DNA of 5,062 bases from Promethearchaeota archaeon (lineage in GTDB: Archaea > Asgardarchaeota > Lokiarchaeia > Sigynarchaeales > SOKP01). Positions 1 to 5,062 of the stretch are shown piece after piece (positions within the stretch are counted from its first letter, which is position 1; each line of letters starts with the position of its first letter). Under the pieces are notes generated by a model, which made no database searches, was not told where the DNA came from, and saw only the letters and a list, made by a program, of their open reading frames with translations. The stretch is from contig JAHLWV010000196.1 of assembly GCA_019057735.1 (NCBI GenBank), positions 1 to 5,062 of the forward strand. Reading direction: 5' to 3'. Position numbers and translations under genes: made by a program.

Positions 1-2
1 CT

Positions 3-674
3 TCTAAATCTTTTCAAGAACTTAGAGAGAAAACGGAAGTCAAACATTTTCACGTGGCACCAGCACTATGGTTGGCACAAAAATGCGTAGGTGCAGGAGT
101 AGACGGAATTGTTTGTACTGGCACTGAAGGAGGCGGCCATCAATCGTATGAAAGAGTTTCAACACTTGTATTACTTCAACAGTTGAATGAGGCTCTTCCT
201 GACTTGCCTAAAATAGCATGTGGTGGTTTTGCTACTGGAGAATCCTTAGCTGCTGCTTTGTCTCTTGGAGCGGGAGCGGTAGCAATGGGCTCTAGATTCA
301 TTGCCTCTAAAGAGAGCGAATTTAATGAGGGATACAAAGCACTAATTCCCCCTGGAACACCACAGGATACAGGTCTTTATACGGGATCGTTTGGTCCAAT
401 CCGATTATACAAAAATAAATACGCTTTAACACACCCAGCACCTTCCTCAAAAGAGGAAATGATAGCTTATGAGAAATCTATAACTCTTGAAATGATGCAA
501 AAAGATGCAGATGCCTACGATAGAGTATATAACGGTGACACTGAAAATGGAGCGGTTTTACTGGGACAATCAATCGGTATTATCGAAAGTATAGACAGTG
601 TTAATGATATCATTGAAAGAGTAATGAAGGGAGCAGAATCAGCAATTAGAAAGAATTTCTCTTCTCTAAAATAA
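3..674 (+). CDS. Nitronate monooxygenase / FabK-like FMN oxidoreductase, 5'-truncated by window edge
   Basis: This is the C-terminal part (223 codons visible) of a TIM-barrel flavoenzyme of the 2-nitropropane dioxygenase / nitronate monooxygenase family, which also contains the enoyl-ACP reductase FabK. The reading frame is open back to position 3 with ordinary codons, so the gene starts outside the window. The GTG at 54 is an internal valine, not a start. Visible motifs are GTEGGGH at about 120-140, whose His (codon 138-140) matches the conserved active-site His of the family, and the two FMN-phosphate-binding loops ACGGFATG (216-239) and GAGAVAMGSRF (267-299). Family members oxidise alkyl nitronates with O2, or reduce enoyl-thioesters with NAD(P)H. 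The sequence alone does not choose between these, although the acyl-CoA genes downstream make a thioester-related role worth considering. A gap of 111 bp and a strong T-run separate it from the next gene, so it probably ends its own transcript. Family assignment is firm; substrate is unknown. Confidence 0.88.
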   Translation, partial: SKSFQELREKTEVKHFHVAPALWLAQKCVGAGVDGIVCTGTEGGGHQSYERVSTLVLLQQLNEALPDLPKIACGGFATGESLAAALSLGAGAVAMGSRFIASKESEFNEGYKALIPPGTPQDTGLYTGSFGPIRLYKNKYALTHPAPSSKEEMIAYEKSITLEMMQKDADAYDRVYNGDTENGAVLLGQSIGIIESIDSVNDIIERVMKGAESAIRKNFSSLK

Positions 675-697
675 AGAATAGAGTAATTTAAATTAGA

Positions 698-722
698 TTT
701 TTTTATTTTTTTATTTTTTTTT
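698..722 (+). terminator. Triple T-run terminator (T7-A-T7-A-T9)
   Basis: Starting 24 bases after the stop codon of the FMN oxidoreductase gene, three uninterrupted T runs of 7, 7 and 9 bases are separated by single A residues. No GC-rich hairpin precedes them. Archaeal RNA polymerase terminates at oligo-T tracts in the non-template strand without needing a hairpin, so this is a plausible strong intrinsic terminator. The call rests on composition and placement. Confidence 0.6.
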
Positions 723-724
723 AT

Positions 725-735
725 AATATTTATAC
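725..735 (+). promoter_or_regulatory. Candidate TATA box for the winged-helix/iron-sulfur gene
   Basis: The sequence AATATTTATAC resembles an archaeal TATA element. Its final C lies 51 bases before the ATG at 786, which would place the transcription start near 755-760 and leave a leader of roughly 25-30 bases. The other two promoter candidates in this window also end in TATAC at 50 and 53 bases before their start codons, which supports the call. The surrounding DNA is so AT-rich that chance matches are easy. Confidence 0.4.
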
Positions 736-772
736 ACGATAAAATAATTTTATTAATATCAAAACAGGTTTA

Positions 773-777
773 AAGGT
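773..777 (+). promoter_or_regulatory. Weak Shine-Dalgarno (AAGGT) for the iron-sulfur gene
   Basis: AAGGT sits 8 bases upstream of the ATG at 786 and shares AGGT with the AGGAGGTGAT complement of the 16S rRNA tail. It supports the chosen start, the first ATG in the frame. The match is only four bases, so it is weak. Confidence 0.4.
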
Positions 778-785
778 AAGAAGTT

Positions 786-1916
786 ATGTCTGAAGCTATA
801 GAAAAAAAGTATAAGAAAGCAGCTCAAGTAATCAATAGCGCTGGAGGATCCCCATATCCAGTTACACAAACATTAATTAAAATTTTGAAGCATTTAGTTG
901 ACGAAGAATATTTGGATTTTATTCTAGCGTTTAAAAAGAGTCGATCTCAAACAATGGATCAACTTAAGGAAAGTAGTGGTTTAAGCGAAGAACAAATCGT
1001 AAAAAATGTCGAAAAACTAGCAAAAAAAGGTATTATTTTTAATCAGCCTAATCGTCGTGGGGTTATGGTTTATCGAATAATGCCCTATGTTAATGTTGGT
1101 ATTTTTGAATATACATTTATGAAAGAGCTTGAAGATACCAAAGAAAACCGAGAATTTGCCAAACTATTCGCGGAATTAGGCAAAGAAGGTAAGGGAAGGC
1201 TCTCACAAAATTATGAGGCATATCTAAACTACTTGAAAACTATGCTTCCTATTGATAGAACTATACCGTTTGAAACAAATGAGGCAACAGGAGAACCTAT
1301 TAAAATTGTTGTTGATGAAGAAATAGAGGTACCTGAAGAAAAAATTCTACTAACTCAAAAAGTCGAAGAGCTTATTGAAAAATTCGATGACATTGCTGTA
1401 GGTCATTGTTTTTGTCGCCATCATAAAGATTTAATGGGTCGTCCATGCACTCAAACAAATGAGAGAGAAAATTGCTTTACTTTTGGTAAATCAGCTCGTT
1501 ATACTTCAGAACAAGGATTTAGTAGAATGATCTCTAAAGAAGAAGCTATTCAAATTTTAAAGAAAGCAGAAGATGATGGTTTAGTCCATAAAGCATACCA
1601 CCCAAATTTTGACATTACTAAAGATGAAACGAGTATCTGTAACTGCTGCACTTGTTGTTGCGGTCAAGTAGGAAACATGACTGCAAATGCAACTAATTAT
1701 ATTTCTCAAATTGACGAATATATATGCGTTGGTTGTGGCACTTGCATCGAACACTGTCACACAAATTCTTTAGAACTAAACGATAAAGGAAAAGCGGAGC
1801 GTGTTGGGGAGTATTGTATTGGATGTGGAGTTTGTGCTCATTTTTGTCCTGAAAATGCAATTTCATTAGTTGAAAAGGAAAGAATTGTCAGAATTCCTCC
1901 TCCAAAACCAAATTAA
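786..1916 (+). CDS. Winged-helix / multi-cluster [4Fe-4S] ferredoxin-like protein
   Basis: A 376-residue cytoplasmic protein in two halves. Residues about 37-111 look like a winged-helix domain: a helix-turn-helix around 56-81 (TMDQLKESSGLSEEQIVKNV) and a basic wing around 82-98. The first 207 residues contain no cysteine. The second half has 18: C208-x-C210-x10-C221-x8-C230, then a CNCCTCCC knot (C285, 287, 288, 290, 291, 292), then two ferredoxin motifs CxxCxxCxxxC at 314-324 and 344-354. The first ferredoxin motif ends CH rather than the usual CP. The last eight cysteines should bind two [4Fe-4S] clusters, and the first ten probably bind at least one more. There is no signal peptide or membrane segment. 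The protein could carry electrons for an acyl-CoA redox step, or couple redox state to DNA or protein binding; the winged helix may equally be structural. It has its own promoter region and is followed by only a modest T6 run (1923-1928), so some read-through into the TetR gene is possible. Cluster binding is near certain; the role is unknown. Confidence 0.85.
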   Translation: MSEAIEKKYKKAAQVINSAGGSPYPVTQTLIKILKHLVDEEYLDFILAFKKSRSQTMDQLKESSGLSEEQIVKNVEKLAKKGIIFNQPNRRGVMVYRIMPYVNVGIFEYTFMKELEDTKENREFAKLFAELGKEGKGRLSQNYEAYLNYLKTMLPIDRTIPFETNEATGEPIKIVVDEEIEVPEEKILLTQKVEELIEKFDDIAVGHCFCRHHKDLMGRPCTQTNERENCFTFGKSARYTSEQGFSRMISKEEAIQILKKAEDDGLVHKAYHPNFDITKDETSICNCCTCCCGQVGNMTANATNYISQIDEYICVGCGTCIEHCHTNSLELNDKGKAERVGEYCIGCGVCAHFCPENAISLVEKERIVRIPPPKPN

Positions 1917-1922
1917 AATTTC

Positions 1923-1928
1923 TTTTTT
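1923..1928 (+). terminator. Weak T6 tract after the iron-sulfur gene
   Basis: A run of six T residues lies 7 bases past the stop codon, in a generally T-rich context (TTTCTTTTTT). It has no hairpin. It is shorter than the other two T tracts in the window, so it may terminate only partially. Confidence 0.3.
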
Positions 1929-1947
1929 CATAAATGGTAGTGACAAA

Positions 1948-1970
1948 AATTTAAATATACGATTTAAATT
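1948..1970 (+). promoter_or_regulatory. Promoter of the TetR gene: TATA box inside a perfect 9-5-9 inverted repeat
   Basis: AATTTAAAT (1948-1956), spacer ATACG, ATTTAAATT (1962-1970) is a perfect inverted repeat. It overlaps TTTAAATATAC (1950-1960), a near-consensus archaeal TATA box whose final C lies 53 bases before the ATG at 2013. An A-rich stretch just upstream (ACAAAAA) could serve as a BRE. TetR proteins commonly repress their own genes by binding inverted repeats over the promoter, so this is a candidate autoregulatory operator. The arms are pure A/T and each contains the self-complementary TTTAAA, so the symmetry could be partly fortuitous. Confidence 0.42.
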
Positions 1971-2012
1971 AATTATGATAGCATCTTTAATGATAAACGA
2001 TTCTAAGTTAGG

Positions 2013-2747
2013 ATGATTAAAATGAGTCCAGAAGAAAACAAAAAGAAAACCCGCAGTCGGTCTCCAATAAAGAAAGCTCAACAGTTTGAAAGAATTTTAG
2101 AGGCTGGAAAGCAACTATTTCTTGATAAGGGAAGGGATGGTTTTAGTTTACGAGGCTTGGCTAAAATTCTTGATATGAACCAAAATAACATTTATAATTA
2201 TGTTGAGAGCAAGCGAGAACTCTGGATAGCTATTCGGAATAAATTTTATAAGCAATTTAAAGATGAGAATTTAGAGATTATAGAATCCCATGAAGGATCT
2301 AATGTAGATTTGTTGATGAAAGTATTCAATCATTTTTTTGAATTTGCCGAGAACGACCCCGCAGCATCCAGTATGATGCATATTATACCTTCTCCTCCCT
2401 CCGATAAGGTAGGGAAATTTGAAAAAGAATATAAAGCTTTCAATTTTTTAGACGGAACAACGAGAAAAATACAAGAAGCTATAAATGCTGGGGAAATCAA
2501 AGAAAGTAACAGTGCTATACTTTCCTTCTTTATATACAGTTTAATTTTAGGGGCTACAATTGTGGAATATAGTATGAGAGCACTTGAAGATAGTAATGAT
2601 AATGAGGGGATAAAAATAGACGAAACTATTCAATATAAAACTCAACCTTTTACAAGTAGTGAATTTAGGAAATATGTGCTAAAAAAATTGGAATTGGGTT
2701 TAACAGATCCAAACTTAATTGTAAAAGAATCAGATTATAAGGAATAG
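2013..2747 (+). CDS. TetR/AcrR-family transcriptional regulator
   Basis: A 244-residue protein with a standard TetR N-terminal DNA-binding domain: helix 1 at about residues 25-40 (FERILEAGKQLFLDKG), helix-turn-helix at about 46-65, and the family signature YNYVESKRELW at 61-71. A very basic tail precedes it (KKKTRSRSPIKK). Residues about 80-235 form the all-helical ligand-binding and dimerisation part, including a hydrophobic helix at 170-187, but they do not match a subfamily I can name. Two starts are possible. The ATG at 2013 keeps the same spacing from the TATA-like element as in the other genes. The ATG at 2022 has AGGA (2010-2013) 8 bases upstream and would give 241 residues. The gene lies between the iron-sulfur gene and an acyl-CoA dehydrogenase operon and has its own promoter and terminator. 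TetR repressors that sense acyl-CoA, such as archaeal and bacterial FadR-type proteins, often sit beside beta-oxidation genes, so that role is the leading inference; the ligand cannot be read from the sequence. Confidence 0.9.
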   Translation: MIKMSPEENKKKTRSRSPIKKAQQFERILEAGKQLFLDKGRDGFSLRGLAKILDMNQNNIYNYVESKRELWIAIRNKFYKQFKDENLEIIESHEGSNVDLLMKVFNHFFEFAENDPAASSMMHIIPSPPSDKVGKFEKEYKAFNFLDGTTRKIQEAINAGEIKESNSAILSFFIYSLILGATIVEYSMRALEDSNDNEGIKIDETIQYKTQPFTSSEFRKYVLKKLELGLTDPNLIVKESDYKE

Positions 2748-2756
2748 AAAGGACTA

Positions 2757-2766
2757 TTTTTTTTTT
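2757..2766 (+). terminator. T10 terminator after the TetR gene
   Basis: Ten consecutive T residues begin 9 bases after the TetR stop codon, followed by further pyrimidine-rich sequence (CTTTTCTTCC). No stable hairpin precedes the run. It fits an archaeal oligo-T terminator and separates the TetR transcript from the downstream operon, which has its own promoter candidate. Confidence 0.55.
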
Positions 2767-2842
2767 CTGACTATTATCTTTTCTTCCTTAATCTAGATAG
2801 ATGTGAAGAAAAATCCATATCTCACGACAAAAATAAAAATAT

Positions 2843-2853
2843 TTTAAATATAC
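2843..2853 (+). promoter_or_regulatory. TATA box of the acyl-CoA dehydrogenase operon
   Basis: TTTAAATATAC here is identical over 11 bases to the element in the TetR promoter (1950-1960), and its final C lies 50 bases before the ATG at 2903. It overlaps a 13-bp odd palindrome, ATATTT-T-AAATAT (2839-2851). GACAAAAAT occurs a little upstream (2826-2834), and the same nine bases abut the TATA element in the TetR promoter (1942-1950). The expected transcription start is around 2875-2880. The A-rich leader has only GTGA (2892-2895) as a possible ribosome-binding match, 7 bases before the start. Confidence 0.45.
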
Positions 2854-2902
2854 ATTTATCATTAAGAAATATATATCGAAAAAAAATAAAAGTGAAAAAA
2901 AA

Positions 2903-3814
2903 ATGGGAATGTTGGAAGGAAAGGTTGCCATTGTAACTGGCGCGGGACGTGGTTTAGGGCGAGAAGAAGCGTTGGCTATGGCCAGAGAAGGATGTAATTT
3001 GATTGTTAATGATATTAGTGGCGCAAACGAAGTAGCCAAGGAATGTGAAAAGCTTGGAGTTAAGGTTTTTGCTAATCTTGACTCTGTAACTGATTATAAG
3101 AAAACTGCAGAGATGATTGATCAAGCAATTTCGGAATTTGGTAAATTAGACATCGTTGTGAATAATGCTGGAATTATTAGGGATAGAATGATCTTCAATA
3201 TGACGGAAAAAGAATTTGACGAGGTTGTTGGCGTTAGCCTAAAGGGTACATTTAATCTAACACGCCATGCTGCCGTATATTTTCGAAAGATGGGTAAGGA
3301 AGATTCTAATTTAAAAAATTTTGGGCGTATTATCAATACGGCTTCTGATTCTGGATTATATGGTAATGTTGGTCAATCTAATTATGGAGCAGCTAAATCA
3401 GGAATAGCGACTTTCACCTTAATTGTATCTCGAGAACTAAGTAAGTATGCCACTGTTAATTGCGTTGTACCAAGTGCGAGAACACCGATGACTACTGATG
3501 AAACTCCAAAAATGGTTGAGTGGATGAATACTAAAACGCAAGAGGGATTTGATATATTTCACCCTGCTCACTTTGCTCCTTTAATTGTGTTTTTGGCCTC
3601 AGATAAGGCTAGAAAAATCAATGGAGAGGTTTTTAGAGCAATAGGTGATAAAGTTTGGGTGTATCGTGGATGGCGAGCAGTAAAAATGATCGAAAATGGT
3701 GGTAAACCATACACACCTGAACTCTTAGCTGAGCAAGTTAAAAATGAATTGATGAAGAACTTACCTTCTAAAATGGAAGGCATGGCTACACCTGATATAT
3801 TGTTTGGTAAATAA
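2903..3814 (+). CDS. MFE-2-type short-chain dehydrogenase, probable (3R)-hydroxyacyl-CoA dehydrogenase
   Basis: A 303-residue classical-to-extended SDR with a Rossmann fold. It has the dinucleotide motif TGAGRGLG (12-19), an Asp at the end of strand 2 (VND, D37) that favours NAD(H) over NADP(H), NNAG at 87-90, and catalytic S148 (or S150), Y161 and K165 in a YxxxK motif. From memory, several blocks resemble the N-terminal dehydrogenase domain of peroxisomal multifunctional enzyme 2 (HSD17B4): VNDI, the DSV region at 60-62, NNAGIIRDR, SGLYGNVGQSNYGAAK, and an APL..FLASD block near 227-236 followed by a G-x-V-F segment. That family oxidises (3R)-hydroxyacyl-CoA to 3-ketoacyl-CoA. The hydratase and SCP-2 domains of the eukaryotic enzyme are absent; a roughly 30-residue C-terminal tail remains. 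The gene is the first of an operon with a 3-hydroxyacyl-CoA dehydrogenase 29 bp downstream. ATG 2909 (M3) is an alternative start and gives the more typical MLEGKVAIVTG beginning. SDR identity is certain; substrate is an inference. Confidence 0.9.
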   Translation: MGMLEGKVAIVTGAGRGLGREEALAMAREGCNLIVNDISGANEVAKECEKLGVKVFANLDSVTDYKKTAEMIDQAISEFGKLDIVVNNAGIIRDRMIFNMTEKEFDEVVGVSLKGTFNLTRHAAVYFRKMGKEDSNLKNFGRIINTASDSGLYGNVGQSNYGAAKSGIATFTLIVSRELSKYATVNCVVPSARTPMTTDETPKMVEWMNTKTQEGFDIFHPAHFAPLIVFLASDKARKINGEVFRAIGDKVWVYRGWRAVKMIENGGKPYTPELLAEQVKNELMKNLPSKMEGMATPDILFGK

Positions 3815-3843
3815 TTATAAAATAAAATCTTGAGAAGAGTGTT

Positions 3844-5019
3844 ATGACAAAAGTAAAAAATATTGTTATGCTTGGGTTTGGAGACATGGGCAAGGGGATT
3901 GCTCAAGTATGCTTAATGGCAGGCTATAATGTCATTGCGGTTGATGTGAGTGACGAAATTATTGAAAAAGGTTTAGAATACAATAAAACAGGTTTCGAAA
4001 AGCTCGAAGCTAAAGGGAAATTACCCGAAGGCGTTTCAGCAACCGATATAGTGGCAAGGTTGAGCGTTAACAAAGATTTAGCTACGGCAGTCAAAAATGC
4101 AGATTTAGTTATAGAAGCTGTTGTCGAAAAAATAGATCTTAAACAAAAACTTTGTGATATTGTTATTGATAATTCACCAGATCATTGCATTTTTGCGTCG
4201 AATACCTCATCGATGAGTATTACTGAAATTGCTCAAGCGTGTAAGAAACCGGAAAACGTCATTGGAATCCATTTTTTCAACCCCGCACCGCTAATGCGTT
4301 TGATCGAAGTTATTAAAGGTGATAAGAGCTCTGAGGAGGCAATGGATATTGGAGTCGAAGTCTCAGAATCTCTACCTTGCTTAAGAGGAGAACGTTTTGT
4401 TGCCCGCGTTCTAAAAGATCGTCCCGGATTTATCGTTAACCGCGTTTTATCCCCAAGTAGTATCTATTCAAATTATATAGTTGATCTTGCTTATGAGAAA
4501 AATATTCCATGGGAACAAGTTGACGCTGATTTATCCGGTCCTAATGCTCCAATGACATCGCTTACATTATCAGACTTTGTAGGTAGGGATATTGCTTACC
4601 ACACCCAATTATATTATGCTGAGAAACTTTCTCCCGATTTCAAACCGGGTAAAGTTTTAACTATGCAAAACAATGAAGGGACATTGGGAAAAAAAACAGG
4701 TCAAGGTTTCTACGATTGGTCTAAAGGACGACCACAACCTGATCTTTCTAAAAAAGCTGGCTTAGTAAACCGGTTAGTATTCGCAGCTATCAGTGCTAAT
4801 GAAGGTTGTAGAATTTTAGAAGAAGGGGTTGTTAATAGTTGGAACATTATAGATAAGGCGATTTTAGCCGGAATGAACTTTCCTGGACCTATGAAATATG
4901 CAACTGAGCACTATGCTGAATTATCTGAGCTTCTAGAAGAATTTTCTGAGAAATTGGGAAAGCCATATTTAAAACCTTGTGAATTACTTAAAACAGGTAA
5001 GTTTGTTAACATGATATGA
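3844..5019 (+). CDS. 3-hydroxyacyl-CoA dehydrogenase (HADH/FadB type) with two C-terminal domains
   Basis: A 391-residue NAD-dependent dehydrogenase expected to interconvert (3S)-hydroxyacyl-CoA and 3-ketoacyl-CoA in the cytoplasm. The N-terminal Rossmann domain carries GFGDMGKGIA (11-20), with D34 for the NAD ribose. By alignment from memory with human HADH, the active-site residues are all present: S122 (in SNTSS), H143 (GIHFFNP), E155 (LIEV) and N199 (PGFIVNR). The loop between E155 and N199 is about 6 residues longer than in the human enzyme. A first 3HCDH C-terminal domain follows (about 192-292, ending TGQGFYDW), then a second copy (about 304-385, with ANEGCRILEEGVV and GMNFPGPM). This duplicated architecture is typical of FadB-like and many archaeal enzymes, but no crotonase (enoyl-CoA hydratase) domain is fused here. 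In the first C-terminal domain the usual PMGP is replaced by PMTS (236-239). The 29-bp gap after the SDR gene, without a terminator, indicates co-transcription. No clear Shine-Dalgarno is visible beyond a purine-rich GAGAAGAG (3832-3839). Confidence 0.93.
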   Translation: MTKVKNIVMLGFGDMGKGIAQVCLMAGYNVIAVDVSDEIIEKGLEYNKTGFEKLEAKGKLPEGVSATDIVARLSVNKDLATAVKNADLVIEAVVEKIDLKQKLCDIVIDNSPDHCIFASNTSSMSITEIAQACKKPENVIGIHFFNPAPLMRLIEVIKGDKSSEEAMDIGVEVSESLPCLRGERFVARVLKDRPGFIVNRVLSPSSIYSNYIVDLAYEKNIPWEQVDADLSGPNAPMTSLTLSDFVGRDIAYHTQLYYAEKLSPDFKPGKVLTMQNNEGTLGKKTGQGFYDWSKGRPQPDLSKKAGLVNRLVFAAISANEGCRILEEGVVNSWNIIDKAILAGMNFPGPMKYATEHYAELSELLEEFSEKLGKPYLKPCELLKTGKFVNMI

Positions 5020-5062
5020 AATTATTATGACCAATTAAAAAACAAACAAAAAAAGAAGAATT
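5020..5062. other. A-rich intergenic edge, no gene seen
   Basis: The last 43 bases after the dehydrogenase stop codon are A-rich on the + strand, with no T run to terminate the operon, so the operon may continue past the window. Read on the minus strand, the A runs become T6 and T7 tracts that could terminate a converging gene outside the window. An ATG at 5027 is followed by a stop after three codons and is not a gene. Confidence 0.35.

Noticed and set aside
54..674. GTG at 54 as the start of a complete 206-residue protein
   Set aside because: The frame is open upstream to position 3, and the codons before the GTG encode a plausible continuation of the same TIM-barrel enzyme. The family is normally over 300 residues, so the gene is cut by the window edge.
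1917..2012. Small RNA or riboswitch in the gap before the TetR gene
   Set aside because: Only 96 bases of A/T-rich sequence, with no GC-containing stem or recognisable aptamer core.
1866..2081. Minus-strand 71-codon open frame spanning the 3' end of the iron-sulfur gene and the TetR start
   Set aside because: It overlaps two well-supported genes, has low-complexity Phe/Asn-rich content from AT-rich DNA, and matches no family.
2839..2851. ATATTT-T-AAATAT palindrome as a TetR operator matching the 1948-1970 repeat
   Set aside because: Its arms and symmetry centre differ from the TetR-promoter inverted repeat, and it lies in nearly pure A/T sequence. It is noted only with the TATA box and not called as an operator.
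2788..3039. Minus-strand 83-codon open frame over the SDR promoter and 5' end
   Set aside because: It is antisense to the SDR nucleotide-binding region. Its Phe/Tyr-rich tail comes from the AT-rich intergenic region and it has no recognisable domain.
3121..3336. Minus-strand 71-codon open frame inside the SDR gene
   Set aside because: It lies wholly within a confident coding region and looks like a reverse-frame shadow.
3568..3906. Minus-strand 112-codon open frame across the SDR-HADH junction
   Set aside because: It is antisense to the conserved C-terminal part of the SDR and the Rossmann motif of the HADH gene, with no family resemblance or credible promoter.

Overview
The window reads as a slice of an AT-rich anaerobic prokaryote genome, most likely an archaeon and possibly an Asgard (Lokiarchaeia-like) lineage. 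The points in favour are A/T-saturated intergenic regions, T-run terminators without hairpins, TTTAAATA-type TATA boxes upstream of three genes, weak or absent Shine-Dalgarno sequences, and the gene repertoire. The lineage is an inference; there is no rRNA or other marker gene here. All five genes lie on the + strand.

Layout: (1) positions 1-674 hold the 3' part of a nitronate monooxygenase / FabK-like FMN enzyme whose N-terminus lies off the left edge. It ends in a triple T-run terminator. (2) 786-1916 encodes a 376-residue protein joining a winged-helix-like N-terminal half to a cysteine-rich iron-sulfur half: 18 cysteines, all after residue 207, including a CNCCTCCC knot and two ferredoxin-type [4Fe-4S] motifs. 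(3) 2013-2747 encodes a TetR-family regulator with its own promoter, which contains a perfect 9-5-9 inverted repeat over the TATA box. It is followed by a T10 terminator. (4) 2903-3814 and 3844-5019 form a two-gene operon: an SDR closely resembling the dehydrogenase domain of peroxisomal multifunctional enzyme type 2 (MFE-2 / HSD17B4), then a classical 3-hydroxyacyl-CoA dehydrogenase with a duplicated C-terminal domain.

How the genes may work together: the neighbourhood looks like acyl-CoA (beta-oxidation or reverse beta-oxidation) metabolism. The operon pairs two 3-hydroxyacyl-CoA dehydrogenases of unrelated fold and, from family knowledge, opposite stereospecificity (MFE-2 type acts on R, HADH type on S). 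The TetR protein is a natural candidate for an acyl-CoA-responsive repressor. An 11-bp sequence identical in its own promoter and the operon promoter fits shared promoter architecture or shared control. The iron-sulfur protein could be an electron carrier for the redox steps or a redox-responsive regulator. The FMN enzyme could be a nitronate oxidase or an enoyl-thioester reductase. No enoyl-CoA hydratase, thiolase, acyl-CoA dehydrogenase or CoA ligase is present in this window.

No intergenic stretch exceeds 300 bases. I saw no tRNA, rRNA, CRISPR array, insertion sequence or phage signature.
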